Source of the DNA: Vibrio campbellii CAIM 519 = NBRC 15631 = ATCC 25920
GTDB taxonomy: Bacteria > Pseudomonadota > Gammaproteobacteria > Enterobacterales > Vibrionaceae
Reading direction: 5' to 3'
Assembly (NCBI RefSeq): GCF_002163755.1
Contig: NZ_CP015864.1
Coordinates: 806,001 to 870,000, forward strand
DNA: 64,000 nucleotides
The translations under genes and the position numbers were made by a program. Below are positions 24,618 through 34,147 of this stretch, in pieces (position 1 is the stretch's first letter; each line of letters begins with the position of its first letter). The notes under the pieces are model-generated. The model had not been told where the DNA came from. It searched no databases and saw nothing but the letters and a program-made list of their open reading frames with translations.

Positions 24618-25742
24618 TTATTTTCCTAGCTGTGCAAGTGGATGTTCCTCTTCTGACCAAAGAGAAGTAAACAAGGTGTCGATGACGCTTTCATCGACTT
24701 CACTGACGCTGTTAAACATCCATTTTGGATTGCCGTCTTTATCAACTAATCGAGAGCGCACGCCCTCTTCAAACTCACCGAGTAGTGCGCTACGAACTGA
24801 CAAGGTTAGCTCTAGACGGAAACAATCCGCCAACGATAAACGGTGGTACTCTTTGACTTGTCTAAAGCAGATATGCGCGGTGATCGGACTGCCCGAGGCA
24901 AATGACTTTTGCGCGATCTCAAGCCATTGAGTGCCGCCTTCTATTGCTTGAATGCGTTGGGCAATCTGATTTAAATCTGAACCTTTGCAGGCTTCTTTAA
25001 TTTGGTCGAGATACGGGCAGATTTGCGTGGTTGGTTTACTGTCGATAACTTCCTCTTCCATTAATTGAAGTAACGCGCTGACTAGCGATTTGGCATCGGC
25101 AGAACCCCAAGCTACTTGCTTCAATTCTTCAAGCAATGCCGGATATTGCTCTTCCAACAGTAACCATTCTGCCAAACCAACAGTGACAGCGTCACTTGAA
25201 TTCACTATTGCGCCAGTCAGTCCTAAGAACAAACCTACTTCTGGGTCGATTTGGCTTAAGAACCAAGTGCCACCCACGTCTGGATAAAGCCCGATATTGA
25301 TCTCTGGCATCGCAAGACGAGATTTAAGGGTAACAACCCTGTGGCTAGTGCCCATAAACAAGCCCATACCTCCGCCCATCACAATGCCCTCACCCCAGCC
25401 AATGATTGGCTTTTGGTAGGTATGAATCAGGTAGTCACACTCGTATTCGAGCGAGAAGTAGTTAGAGCAGAATTCGGCAGTTTCTTCTTTGCTTTTCTCG
25501 TGCATGACATGGTACATGGTTCGTACATCGCCCCCTGCACAAAACGCTTTTTCGCCCGCCCCATTGAGGATGACACAAACCAAATCAGGGTCATCTTGCC
25601 ATTCGATAAGTTGGTCGTTGAGCTCCGCCAACATGTCGTAAGTCAACGCATTCAAAGAAGCCGTGTTGTCTAACGTCGCGATACCAATTCGGTGCACGCC
25701 GTCTAAGCAATCTATTTCGCTAATGGTTACTTTCCCTGTCAT
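24618..25742 (-). CDS. 3-hydroxyisobutyryl-CoA hydrolase
   Basis: A 374-residue crotonase-superfamily protein. The length, well above the roughly 260 of enoyl-CoA hydratases, the GAGEKAFCAGGDVRTMY oxyanion-hole segment, the GIVMGGGMGLFMG turn and the MPEINIGLYPDVGGTWFLSQ stretch are typical of the hydrolase branch. It releases CoA from 3-hydroxyisobutyryl-CoA, producing the MmsB substrate. It follows the enoyl-CoA hydratase by eight bases and precedes mmsB by 11, so translation of the set is probably coupled. Confidence 0.93.
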   Translation of the reverse strand: MTGKVTISEIDCLDGVHRIGIATLDNTASLNALTYDMLAELNDQLIEWQDDPDLVCVILNGAGEKAFCAGGDVRTMYHVMHEKSKEETAEFCSNYFSLEYECDYLIHTYQKPIIGWGEGIVMGGGMGLFMGTSHRVVTLKSRLAMPEINIGLYPDVGGTWFLSQIDPEVGLFLGLTGAIVNSSDAVTVGLAEWLLLEEQYPALLEELKQVAWGSADAKSLVSALLQLMEEEVIDSKPTTQICPYLDQIKEACKGSDLNQIAQRIQAIEGGTQWLEIAQKSFASGSPITAHICFRQVKEYHRLSLADCFRLELTLSVRSALLGEFEEGVRSRLVDKDGNPKWMFNSVSEVDESVIDTLFTSLWSEEEHPLAQLGK

Positions 25743-25750
25743 GCGACCTC

Positions 25751-26539
25751 CTATTGATTCTTCCAGTTGGGTTTACGTTTTTCCAAGAAGGCACGAACCC
25801 CCTCGGTTTGATCTTCGGTATCGAATAAGTTTAGAAACAGTTCTCGCTCTTTAATCAGACCATGTTTGAGTGGCGCTGAACGCATGTTTTGGATAAGCGC
25901 TTTACATGCAGTTACCGAAGACGGCGATTGATTGGCAACCGATTCTGCAAGCTCAATGGCTTTATTCAGCGCTACACCTTTTTCCACCACTTCTTCTACT
26001 AACCCAAGTTCTCGCGCTTGTGCTGCACCGACTTGTTCACCGCACAATATGATGCGTTTCGCCCAACCTTCACCGACCAATGCGGTTAGGTTTTGCGTAC
26101 CACCAGCACAAGGCAGTAAGCCCACTTTCGCCTCTGGCAGTGCCAGCACGGCTTGCTCTTCCACCACGCGAATATCACACGCCAATGCGACTTCCAATCC
26201 GCCTCCCATGGCATAACCGTTGATGGCCGCGATGGAAACCCCTCGAAATGCAGACAGCGTTTCAAAGGCTTCACCAAAGATCCGCGCCATCTCTAACGCA
26301 ACCGCTTTATCGCCATCGGCAAACAACTTGAGGTCTGCACCAGCCGAGAAAAACTTCTCACCATTCCCTGTGAGCACTAGAGCGTAAACGTCTTTGTTGT
26401 CGTCTAACGCAAGCACCAATTCCTTTAATGCCGTTAAACTTTCTGACGTCCAAGTATTGGCAGGCGAGTTGTTCATGGTCACCACCGCAACGTGATTGCT
26501 GATGGTGTGTTGAATCGCTTGTTGTTCTGGTAATGACAT
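25751..26539 (-). CDS. Enoyl-CoA hydratase
   Basis: A 262-residue crotonase-family enzyme. The oxyanion-hole sequences GNGEKFFSAGADLKLF and NGYAMGGGLEVALACDIRV are present, and the acid/base segment LPEAKVGLLPCAGGTQ keeps one of the two usual Glu. In this operon it should hydrate methacrylyl-CoA to 3-hydroxyisobutyryl-CoA. It sits between the acyl-CoA dehydrogenase and the hydrolase, which matches the pathway order. The exact chain specificity cannot be read from sequence. Confidence 0.92.
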   Translation of the reverse strand: MSLPEQQAIQHTISNHVAVVTMNNSPANTWTSESLTALKELVLALDDNKDVYALVLTGNGEKFFSAGADLKLFADGDKAVALEMARIFGEAFETLSAFRGVSIAAINGYAMGGGLEVALACDIRVVEEQAVLALPEAKVGLLPCAGGTQNLTALVGEGWAKRIILCGEQVGAAQARELGLVEEVVEKGVALNKAIELAESVANQSPSSVTACKALIQNMRSAPLKHGLIKERELFLNLFDTEDQTEGVRAFLEKRKPNWKNQ

Positions 26540-26607
26540 ATCTCTGAATCCTTTCTTGATGAAAATGACCTGAGTTTTATGAATAAAAGCAGAGCTTGGC
26601 GTTGCGT

Positions 26608-27762
26608 CTATAACAATGCCGACTCCTCTGCGAGCAATCGACGTGCGATGATCAAACGCATGATCTCATTGGTGCCTTCCAAGATTTGGTGCACTCGAAC
26701 ATCACGGAAATAGCGTTCCATTGGGTATTCTTTGATGTAACCATAGCCACCGTAAAGTTGCAGCGCTTGATCACAGACTTGAAAGCCGACATCGGTAGCA
26801 AAGCGTTTTGCCATGGCACAATAAGTCGTGGCGTCTGGGTCACCTCGGTCTAACTTGCTAGCGGCGTACCGCACCAGTTGGCGAGCAGCGACAAGCTCGG
26901 TTGCCATGTCTGCCAGTTTGAACTGCAATGCTTGGAATTGAGCTAATGATTTGCCGAACTGTTTACGTTCTTGCATGTACTGCGCCGCTTGATTCAACGC
27001 TTGCTGAGCCGTACCGATAGAGCAGGTCGCAATGTTGATGCGTCCGCCATCCAAACCTTTCATGGCGAACACAAACCCTTGCCCTTCTTCCCCGAGCAAA
27101 TGTGACGCAGGAATAGAAACATTGTCGAACGTTACCGCGCGTGTTGGCTGACTGTTCCAGCCCATTTTCGGCTCTTTACGTCCGTAGCTAATGCCATCTG
27201 CATCGGCGGGGACAACAAACGCGGATACGCCTCTCGCACCTGCATCGCCGGTTCTCGCCATCACGACTAAAACGTCGGTATCGCCTGCGCCAGAGATAAA
27301 GGTTTTGCCGCCGTTGAGTATGTAGTTATCGCCTTGTTTAGTTGCAGAAGTCGCTAGAGATGCCGCGTCCGAACCTGCGTTTGGCTCGGTTAAACAGTAA
27401 GAACCGAGAAAGTCACCCGTAATAAGTTTAGGGCAGAACGCGTCTTTTACCTCTTCGCTAGCAAAGCTCGCAACCATCCAAGTCACCATGTTGTGAATGG
27501 TCATAAATGCGGTGGTAGACGTACACCCCATCGAGAGTTGCTCGAAGATGACAGACGCATCCAAACGGCTTAAGCCCAAACCGCCTTGTTCTTCTGGTGT
27601 GTAGAGGCTCAAGAAGCCAAGCTCTCCTGCCTCTCGTAGAATGTCTTTGGGGAAGATTTGTTTCTCATCCCACTCTGCTGCCATTGGCGCTAAACGCTCT
27701 GCCGCAAACTGCTGCGCGGTGTCGGCAAACATACGTTGATCTTCGTTGAGTTCAAAATCCAT
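26608..27762 (-). CDS. Isobutyryl-CoA (branched-chain acyl-CoA) dehydrogenase
   Basis: A 384-residue FAD acyl-CoA dehydrogenase. The FAD and substrate signatures CLTEPNAGSDAA and GGYGYIKEYPMERYFRD are present, and catalytic base E362 is in ILEGTNE, the position used by short- and medium-chain and isobutyryl enzymes. This differs from the isovaleryl enzyme at 31.3 kb, where the same position is Gly. In a valine operon it should convert isobutyryl-CoA to methacrylyl-CoA and pass electrons to ETF. It is 17 bases downstream of mmsA. Confidence 0.93.
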   Translation of the reverse strand: MDFELNEDQRMFADTAQQFAAERLAPMAAEWDEKQIFPKDILREAGELGFLSLYTPEEQGGLGLSRLDASVIFEQLSMGCTSTTAFMTIHNMVTWMVASFASEEVKDAFCPKLITGDFLGSYCLTEPNAGSDAASLATSATKQGDNYILNGGKTFISGAGDTDVLVVMARTGDAGARGVSAFVVPADADGISYGRKEPKMGWNSQPTRAVTFDNVSIPASHLLGEEGQGFVFAMKGLDGGRINIATCSIGTAQQALNQAAQYMQERKQFGKSLAQFQALQFKLADMATELVAARQLVRYAASKLDRGDPDATTYCAMAKRFATDVGFQVCDQALQLYGGYGYIKEYPMERYFRDVRVHQILEGTNEIMRLIIARRLLAEESALL

Positions 27763-27779
27763 ATGATCTCCTTACTTCG

Positions 27780-29273
27780 TTAGCGCAAATTAATAGTCAA
27801 GTTTGGACCGGTTGGGATATCATCATCAAACCAACGAGCCGTCACGGTTTTGGTCTCTGTGTAGAAGCGCACCGCTTGTTTGCCGTAGGCGTGCAAATCA
27901 CCGTAAAAGCTGCCGCGCCAACCCGTAAACGAGAAGAATGGCAAAGGCACGGGAATCGGCACGTTCACACCTACCTGCCCGACTTGAATCTCATGTTGAT
28001 ACTTTCTCGCCGCCGCACCATTCGCAGTGAAGATGGAAGTGCCGTTGCCGTATGGGTTGCGATTCACGAGCTCTATCGCTTCTTGTAACGTGTCGACCTC
28101 AATACACACCAAAACAGGCCCGAAGATTTCTTGGGTGTAAATCGACATCTCGGTAGCGACGCCACTGAATAAAGTCGGACCGACCCAGTTACCTTCTGGG
28201 AAGCCTTCCACTTCACATTGGCTACCATCAAGTTCACACACCGCCCCTTGTTGTTTGCCTTCTTCAATCAAACCAAGCACACGCTGTTTTGCTTGTGCGC
28301 TAATCAAAGGACCGTAAGCGGCATTTTCGTCATCCCAAGCGCCGGGATGCACTTTCGCCATTTCTTGCTTTAGGTCGGCAATCCACTCTTTCGAACTACC
28401 TACAAACACAGCGACAGATATCGCCATACAACGTTGCCCTGCCGCACCAACCGAAGAGCCAACTAAGTTGTTCACCACTTGGTTTTTGTTCGCATCTGGC
28501 ATCACTACCATATGGTTTTTCGCGCCAGCAAAGGCCTGAACACGTTTGAAGTTCTGTGTGCCTGTGGTGTAAATGTATTGCGCTACGGGTACAGAACCAA
28601 CGAAAGAAACGGCTTGGATATCGGGATGTTTCAGCAGCAAATCGACCTGCTCTTTACGACCGTGCACGATTTGTAGCACACCTTTTGGTGCACCCGCTTC
28701 TTCGAAAAGTTCAGCCAAGCGAATTGACGTGAGAGGCACTTGCTCAGAAGGTTTAAGAACAAAGGTATTACCGCTCGCAATCGCAATTGGGAACATCCAC
28801 AAAGGGATCATGGCGGGGAAGTTAAACGGCGTAATACCACAGCACACCCCAAGCGGTTGGATCAGCGAATAACTGTCGATATCGGTCGCAACGTTCTCGA
28901 CGGTTTCTCCCATCATATTGCTGGCAATATTGGCAGCTTGCTCGACAACTTCAATACCACGCCATACGTCCCCTTTGGCATCCGCAAAGATCTTGCCTGT
29001 TTCGTGAGAAAGTAGCGTCGCCAATTCATCATGATGTTCTTTAAGTAGATGTTGATAGCGCAGCATCAAGCGAGCGCGCTCAGAAACGGCGACATCTTTC
29101 CAACAGGTAAAGGTGGCTTTTGCACTTTCAATTGCCGCGTGCATCTCTTCATCCGTAGCACACGGCAAGCGCGCAATCACTTCATTGGTAGCAGGGTTTG
29201 TGACTTCTACCCAATCCGTTGCTTGAGATTCACGAAACTCACCATCGATGAATAAGGGAACCGTGCGAGTCAT
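27780..29273 (-). CDS. mmsA: Methylmalonate-semialdehyde dehydrogenase (CoA-acylating)
   Basis: A 497-residue aldehyde dehydrogenase of the MMSDH branch, which makes propionyl-CoA from methylmalonate semialdehyde. Catalytic C282 is in GAAGQRCMAIS. The usual general base Glu is replaced, since the segment after FVGSV has FAGAKNHM where class I enzymes carry LELGGK; that is the mark of the CoA-dependent branch. The NFPAMIPLWMFPIAIASGN stretch also fits the branch. It follows the thiolase by 36 bp in the same operon. Confidence 0.96.
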   Translation of the reverse strand: MTRTVPLFIDGEFRESQATDWVEVTNPATNEVIARLPCATDEEMHAAIESAKATFTCWKDVAVSERARLMLRYQHLLKEHHDELATLLSHETGKIFADAKGDVWRGIEVVEQAANIASNMMGETVENVATDIDSYSLIQPLGVCCGITPFNFPAMIPLWMFPIAIASGNTFVLKPSEQVPLTSIRLAELFEEAGAPKGVLQIVHGRKEQVDLLLKHPDIQAVSFVGSVPVAQYIYTTGTQNFKRVQAFAGAKNHMVVMPDANKNQVVNNLVGSSVGAAGQRCMAISVAVFVGSSKEWIADLKQEMAKVHPGAWDDENAAYGPLISAQAKQRVLGLIEEGKQQGAVCELDGSQCEVEGFPEGNWVGPTLFSGVATEMSIYTQEIFGPVLVCIEVDTLQEAIELVNRNPYGNGTSIFTANGAAARKYQHEIQVGQVGVNVPIPVPLPFFSFTGWRGSFYGDLHAYGKQAVRFYTETKTVTARWFDDDIPTGPNLTINLR

Positions 29274-29309
29274 AATCTAGTCCTTCTTTACGTTATTTGA
29301 TAATTGGAA

Positions 29310-30521
29310 TTAAAGCGGTATCTCGATACCAATAGCAGTGGCTTCACCACCACCGATACACAGTGATGCAACACCTCGCATCACCTTTTTATTGTTGTTG
29401 TCACCATCTACACCAAGCGTTTGCAGTTGGCGTAGACTATGAATGAGAGTCACCAAGATACGAGCACCACTTGCACCAATTGGATGCCCAAGCGCACACG
29501 CACCGCCTTTGATGTTTACTTTGCCTTTATCGATGCCCAGTTGGCGTACCGCGATTTGTGTGACAACGGCGAACGCTTCGTTGATCTCCCAAAGATCGAC
29601 CTCGTCTACTGACCAGTCGAGTTGAGATAACAACTGCTCTATTGCAAAAACAGGGGCGAGGGTAAATTCAGCAGGCTTTCTGGCGTGGGTTGAGTGCCCT
29701 TTGATGATTGCTAATGGCGTTAAGCCTTGATGCTGTGCGACTTGAGAATCCATTAATACTAACGCTGCAGCCCCGTCAGAAATCGCACTAGAGTTTGCTG
29801 CGGTCACCGAGCCGTTCTTATCAAAAGCAGGTTTGAGTTGAGGAATTTTGTCGAGCTTAATCGAGCGAGGATGCTCGTCGTAATCCAGAATTGAAGTGTT
29901 ATGACGTGTCGTGATTTCTATCGGCGAGATTTCATCGTCAAACAGACGCTGCTCTTGCGCTTCCAATGCTCTTGTCGCGGATAGGATCGCCCATTCATCC
30001 ATTTGCTCACGGGTAAACTCAGAACGGTCAGCCGTTTTCTGCGCATAGACTCCCATCAAATGCCCTTCATACGCATCTTGAAGACCGTCGAGGAAAATGT
30101 GGTCGTAGGTAGATTGATGACCCATTCGCATGCCGTTGCGAGCTTCTTTGAGCAGATACGGTGCGTTGGTCATGCTTTCCATCCCACCAGCAATAGCACT
30201 TCGAATACTACCCGCTTTGATGAGATCGTGAGCCAGCATGACGCTCTTCATTCCCGATCCACATACTTTGTTGATGGTGGTACAGCCTGTGGTTAGCGGA
30301 AGATCTGCACCTAGCGCCGCTTGTCTGGCTGGAGCTTGCCCGCACCCTGCTGGTAATACGCAGCCCATATAGACTTCATCGACTTGGCTAATCCCGCTCG
30401 CACCCACTGCCGATTTGATGGCAAATGCCCCTAATTGAGGCGCTGAATATCCTTGTAATTGACCTTGAAAACGCCCAATTGGCGTTCGCTTTGCACTGAC
30501 AATCCAGATGTCGTTTCCCAT
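29310..30521 (-). CDS. Acetyl-CoA acyltransferase (thiolase), first gene of the valine operon
   Basis: A 403-residue thiolase. Nucleophilic C87 is in NKVCGSGMKSV, the His of GGACALGHPIGASGAR and the second Cys of CIGGGEAT complete the active site. Valine breakdown itself does not need a thiolase, so this points to isoleucine (2-methylacetoacetyl-CoA to acetyl-CoA and propionyl-CoA) or to acetoacetate use after leucine. It is the first gene of the minus-strand operon, divergent from liuR, with LiuR-type operators in the gap. Confidence 0.95.
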   Translation of the reverse strand: MGNDIWIVSAKRTPIGRFQGQLQGYSAPQLGAFAIKSAVGASGISQVDEVYMGCVLPAGCGQAPARQAALGADLPLTTGCTTINKVCGSGMKSVMLAHDLIKAGSIRSAIAGGMESMTNAPYLLKEARNGMRMGHQSTYDHIFLDGLQDAYEGHLMGVYAQKTADRSEFTREQMDEWAILSATRALEAQEQRLFDDEISPIEITTRHNTSILDYDEHPRSIKLDKIPQLKPAFDKNGSVTAANSSAISDGAAALVLMDSQVAQHQGLTPLAIIKGHSTHARKPAEFTLAPVFAIEQLLSQLDWSVDEVDLWEINEAFAVVTQIAVRQLGIDKGKVNIKGGACALGHPIGASGARILVTLIHSLRQLQTLGVDGDNNNKKVMRGVASLCIGGGEATAIGIEIPL

Positions 30522-30653
30522 GATTTCGTCCCTTTTGACGATAACTCACAGTTCAACAACTCATCCTTCACACCTGCTACCACGGAGCGTTCACACGAAG
30601 TGTGTTGTCACTCCAGCCTCTCATAAAGCAATGAATTTTCGCACTGTGATTCC

Positions 30654-30699
30654 TTGACGTTTACGTAAGCATAGCACTAACATTTACGTAAACGTAAAG
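30654..30699. promoter_or_regulatory. Two LiuR-type operators in divergent promoters
   Basis: The gap between the thiolase gene and liuR holds TTGACGTTTACGTAAGC at 30654-30670 and, inverted, CTTTACGTTTACGTAAA at 30699-30683. The sites are about ten bases apart and match the ACGTTTACGT core of MerR-type LiuR operators. For liuR, TTGACG (30654) and TAACAT (30678) are separated by 18 bases. On the other strand TTTACG and TATGCT are separated by 19. Long spacers over an operator are usual for MerR-family promoters. Confidence 0.78.
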
Positions 30700-30822
30700 A
30701 AACACGTTAATAACAAAATAATTTTTACTCCTGTTTTGTACGAAGACCGATACCAGGCCTTTCAGATAAAAGCATGACGGGATTTTAAGAAGCCAAAACT
30801 TTTACTCAGAGGGACAAGCCGA

Positions 30823-31206
30823 GTGGATAAATACAAGATCAGTGACCTCGCCAAGGAGTTCGACATTACCACCCGAAGCATTCGTTTTTACGAAGATGTC
30901 GGGCTGATAGAGCCAGAACGAAAAGGCAATATTCGCGTATACCAACGTAGAGACAAGATCCGTCTCAAGCTGATTTTACGTGGCAAGCGATTGGGCTTTT
31001 CACTTGCAGAAATTCGAGAATTGTTCGAGCTGTACGATACCCAGCAAAGCGATGGGCAACTGCTCAAAATGTTGACCATCATTGATGAAAAACAAGCACA
31101 CTTACAGCAACAACTCGACGACATTAGCGTCGTGATGAACGAACTAGAAACCGCCAAAGAGCGATGTAAGCAAGCGCTGAGCAACAATAAAACTAACAGC
31201 CAATAG
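30823..31206 (+). CDS. liuR: MerR-family regulator of branched-chain amino acid catabolism
   Basis: A 127-residue MerR-type protein. Residues 1-70 form the winged helix (ISDLAKEFDITTRSIRFYEDVGLIEPERKGN), then a dimerising coiled coil (about 75-120). There is no Cys cluster for metal. It matches LiuR, which controls leucine, valine and isoleucine catabolic genes in many gamma-proteobacteria. The start is GTG 30823, with AGAGGG 8-13 bases upstream. It begins the plus-strand liu operon, and its operators lie in the divergent gap. The effector is not visible in sequence. Confidence 0.93.
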   Translation: MDKYKISDLAKEFDITTRSIRFYEDVGLIEPERKGNIRVYQRRDKIRLKLILRGKRLGFSLAEIRELFELYDTQQSDGQLLKMLTIIDEKQAHLQQQLDDISVVMNELETAKERCKQALSNNKTNSQ

Positions 31207-31318
31207 CTCTAAGTTATTGAGCAATAAAAACAATAACAACCATAATTTCCAAGCCCAAGCAGTGTAACTCGAACCTTATCCGTACTAACAACCGCAGTAC
31301 TCGCAACAGGGAAATGTT

Positions 31319-32488
31319 ATGAAAAGCAGCTACACCCCACTCAACTTTGGCCTTGGTGAAACCATCGATATGCTCCGAGACCACGTCAACGCGTTTGCCA
31401 CCGAGCATATCGCCCCCATCGCCGCAGACATCGACCGCGACAACCAATTCCCCAATCATTTGTGGTCCAAGTTTGGTGAAATGGGTTTGCTCGGCGTGAC
31501 CGTCGACGAAGAGTTCGGTGGTGCAGGTATGGGCTACCTTGCTCATGTTGTTGCGATGGAAGAGGTCAGCCGAGCTTCGGCATCTGTCGCGCTCAGTTAC
31601 GGCGCACATTCCAACCTTTGTGTTAACCAAATCTTTCGCAATGGCTCCCCTGCTCAACGAGAAAAATACTTACCTAAACTCATCGACGGTTCTCACGTTG
31701 GCGCACTAGCCATGAGTGAGCCGAACTCAGGTTCTGATGTGGTTAGCATGCAGCTTCGTGCTGAAGACAAAGGCGATCACTATCTGATGAACGGCAACAA
31801 AATGTGGATCACCAACGGGCCCGATGCCGACACCTTAGTGGTCTACGCGAAAACCGATCCCAATGGTAGCTCTCGTGGTATCACCGCTTTCATTATTGAG
31901 CGAGAGTTTGAAGGCTTTAGCCATGCACAGAAGCTCGACAAACTTGGTATGCGCGGCTCCAACACCTGTGAATTAGTGTTCCAAGATTGTGTCGTGCCCA
32001 AAGAAAATGTGTTGGGTGAATTAAACCGTGGTGTTGAAGTGTTAATGAGTGGCTTAGATTACGAACGCGTGGTACTAGCCGCCGGCCCGCTTGGCATCAT
32101 GCAAGCCTGCATGGACGAAGTGGTTCCGTATGTGCATGACCGCAAACAGTTCGGCAAATCCATTGGTGAGTTCCAACTGGTACAAGGAAAGCTTGCTGAC
32201 ATGTATTCACGCATGAACGCCGCCAAAGCTTACGTTTATACCGTCGCTGCCGCATGCGACCGAGGTGAATGCACACGTAAAGATGCCGCTGGCGTGATCC
32301 TTTACAGCGCCGAACTCGCCACGCAAATGTCCCTCGATGCTATTCAGCTGTTGGGCGGTAACGGCTACATCAACGAATACGCAACCGGGCGCTTTCTACG
32401 CGACGCCAAACTGTATGAGATTGGCGCTGGCACCTCTGAAATTCGCCGCATGTTAATTGGACGAGAGCTGTTCGAAGAGTCTCGCTAA
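31319..32488 (+). CDS. liuA: Isovaleryl-CoA dehydrogenase
   Basis: A 389-residue acyl-CoA dehydrogenase that makes 3-methylcrotonyl-CoA in leucine breakdown. The base is E249 in GLDYERVVLA, the isovaleryl-specific position, while the site used by other family members reads GAGTSE. The FAD segment AMSEPNSGSD is intact. It lies 112 bp after liuR on the same strand, opening the liuABCE run. Electrons go to ETF. Confidence 0.96.
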   Translation: MKSSYTPLNFGLGETIDMLRDHVNAFATEHIAPIAADIDRDNQFPNHLWSKFGEMGLLGVTVDEEFGGAGMGYLAHVVAMEEVSRASASVALSYGAHSNLCVNQIFRNGSPAQREKYLPKLIDGSHVGALAMSEPNSGSDVVSMQLRAEDKGDHYLMNGNKMWITNGPDADTLVVYAKTDPNGSSRGITAFIIEREFEGFSHAQKLDKLGMRGSNTCELVFQDCVVPKENVLGELNRGVEVLMSGLDYERVVLAAGPLGIMQACMDEVVPYVHDRKQFGKSIGEFQLVQGKLADMYSRMNAAKAYVYTVAAACDRGECTRKDAAGVILYSAELATQMSLDAIQLLGGNGYINEYATGRFLRDAKLYEIGAGTSEIRRMLIGRELFEESR

Positions 32489-32509
32489 ACCACCGACAAG
32501 GAAGTCACA

Positions 32510-34114
32510 ATGGCAATCATTAAAAGTAAAACCAAGCCAACCGACGAGCTGTTCTTGTCGAACAAAGCGGTCATGACCGAGTTGGTGAACAACCTCAATG
32601 CCAATATCAAAGCCATCAAACAGGGTGGCGGACAGAAAGCTATCGACCGCCAACGCCTGAAAGGAAAGCTGCCCGTCCGTGAGCGCGTCACGCTCCTTTT
32701 GGATGAAGGCAGCGAGTTTCTTGAAGTCGGACAATTTGCCGCTTGGAACGTCTACGAAGAGTCAATTCCATGCGCTGGTGTGGTTGCCGGCATTGGCACC
32801 ATTGAAGGCATTCGATGCATGGTGATCGCCAACGACCCTTCAGTGAAAGGCGGCACCTATTACCCACTCACGGTGAAAAAACATCTGCGCGCTCAAGAGA
32901 TCGCCCAACGTTGCGAACTGCCTTGCGTCTATCTGGTGGATTCTGGGGGGGCGAACCTCCCTCACCAAGCAGAAGTGTTTGCTGACAAAGAGCACTTCGG
33001 ACGTATTTTCTTCAATCAAGCCAGAATGTCGGCCCAGGGTATTCCTCAAGTTGCAGTGGTGATGGGGCTTTGTACCGCTGGTGGCGCTTATGTACCAGCC
33101 ATGTCGGACGTTTCCATTATGGTCAAAGAACAAGGCACCATCTTCTTGGCAGGTCCACCGCTAGTAAAAGCCGCTACGGGTGAAATTGTCACCGATGAAG
33201 AACTTGGCGGTGCCGATGTGCACTGTCGCAAGTCTGGCGTTGCCGATTACTATGCAGAAAATGACCAGCACGCATTAAAGCTTGCGCGCGAAGCCATCTC
33301 AAATACTAATCAATCAATCCCCGTTCAAAGCGACAAAACCGTCTTGCCACCGCGTTACGACGCCGAAGAGATGTACGGCATCGTCAATGCGAACCTTCGC
33401 TTGTCTTTTGATGTTCGAGAGATCATCGCTCGCGTGGTCGACGACTCAGACTTTGACGAGTTCAAGGCGCTTTATGGCAAGACTTTAGTGTGTGGTTTCG
33501 CTCGAATCCACGGCAATTTGATTGGCATTGTGGCAAACAACGGCATCTTGTTTTCAGAGTCCTCACAGAAAGGCGCGCACTTTATTGAGCTGTGTGCCAA
33601 ACGCAAAATTCCCCTACTCTTTTTGCAAAACATCACTGGTTTTATGGTCGGCAAAAAGCTTGAAGCGGAAGGCATTGCCAAACACGGCGCAAAACTGGTG
33701 ATGGCAGTCGCCTGTGCGGACGTACCCAAGTTCACCGTGATTATTGGCGGCTCTTACGGCGCAGGCAACTACGGCATGTGCGGTCGCGCTTATGACCCAA
33801 CCATGATGTGGATGTGGCCGAACGCACGAATCTCGGTAATGGGCGGAGAACAAGCCGCGGGCGTGCTCACTCAAGTACGGCGAGAAGTGAAAAAGCGCCA
33901 AGGTGAAGACTGGCCAGAACCAGAAGAAAGTGCATTCCGAGATTCTATCGTAGACTTGTATGAGTCTCAGGGGCATCCCTACTACGCCAGCGCACGTTTG
34001 TGGGATGACGGCATCATCGACCCGAAAGAAACGCGTCAGGTGTTAGCTCAAGCGTTAAGAGCATCGCTCAATGCTCCAATTCCTGACAGCAACTTTGGCA
34101 TATTCAGAATGTAG
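32510..34114 (+). CDS. liuB: Methylcrotonyl-CoA carboxylase beta (carboxyltransferase) subunit
   Basis: A 534-residue acyl-CoA carboxyltransferase, normal length for the beta subunit. It transfers CO2 from carboxybiotin to 3-methylcrotonyl-CoA. Two crotonase-like halves are clear: GTYYPLTVKKHLRAQEIA and VVMGLCTAGGAYVPAMSD, then the second with NITGFMVGKKLEAEGIAKHGAK and GGSYGAGNYGMCGRAY. It needs an alpha subunit carrying biotin carboxylase and biotin carrier domains; none follows in this operon, so on its own this gene cannot carry out the reaction. It follows liuA by 21 bp. Confidence 0.96.
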   Translation: MAIIKSKTKPTDELFLSNKAVMTELVNNLNANIKAIKQGGGQKAIDRQRLKGKLPVRERVTLLLDEGSEFLEVGQFAAWNVYEESIPCAGVVAGIGTIEGIRCMVIANDPSVKGGTYYPLTVKKHLRAQEIAQRCELPCVYLVDSGGANLPHQAEVFADKEHFGRIFFNQARMSAQGIPQVAVVMGLCTAGGAYVPAMSDVSIMVKEQGTIFLAGPPLVKAATGEIVTDEELGGADVHCRKSGVADYYAENDQHALKLAREAISNTNQSIPVQSDKTVLPPRYDAEEMYGIVNANLRLSFDVREIIARVVDDSDFDEFKALYGKTLVCGFARIHGNLIGIVANNGILFSESSQKGAHFIELCAKRKIPLLFLQNITGFMVGKKLEAEGIAKHGAKLVMAVACADVPKFTVIIGGSYGAGNYGMCGRAYDPTMMWMWPNARISVMGGEQAAGVLTQVRREVKKRQGEDWPEPEESAFRDSIVDLYESQGHPYYASARLWDDGIIDPKETRQVLAQALRASLNAPIPDSNFGIFRM

Positions 34115-34147
34115 CAATGTAGAATTCTAGAGAAGAAAGGACGTCAC

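Noticed and set aside
24607..24660. Longer start for mmsB
   Set aside because: The added residues enter the hydrolase gene, while ATG 24606 has a strong AAGGAG site and gives the family N-terminus.
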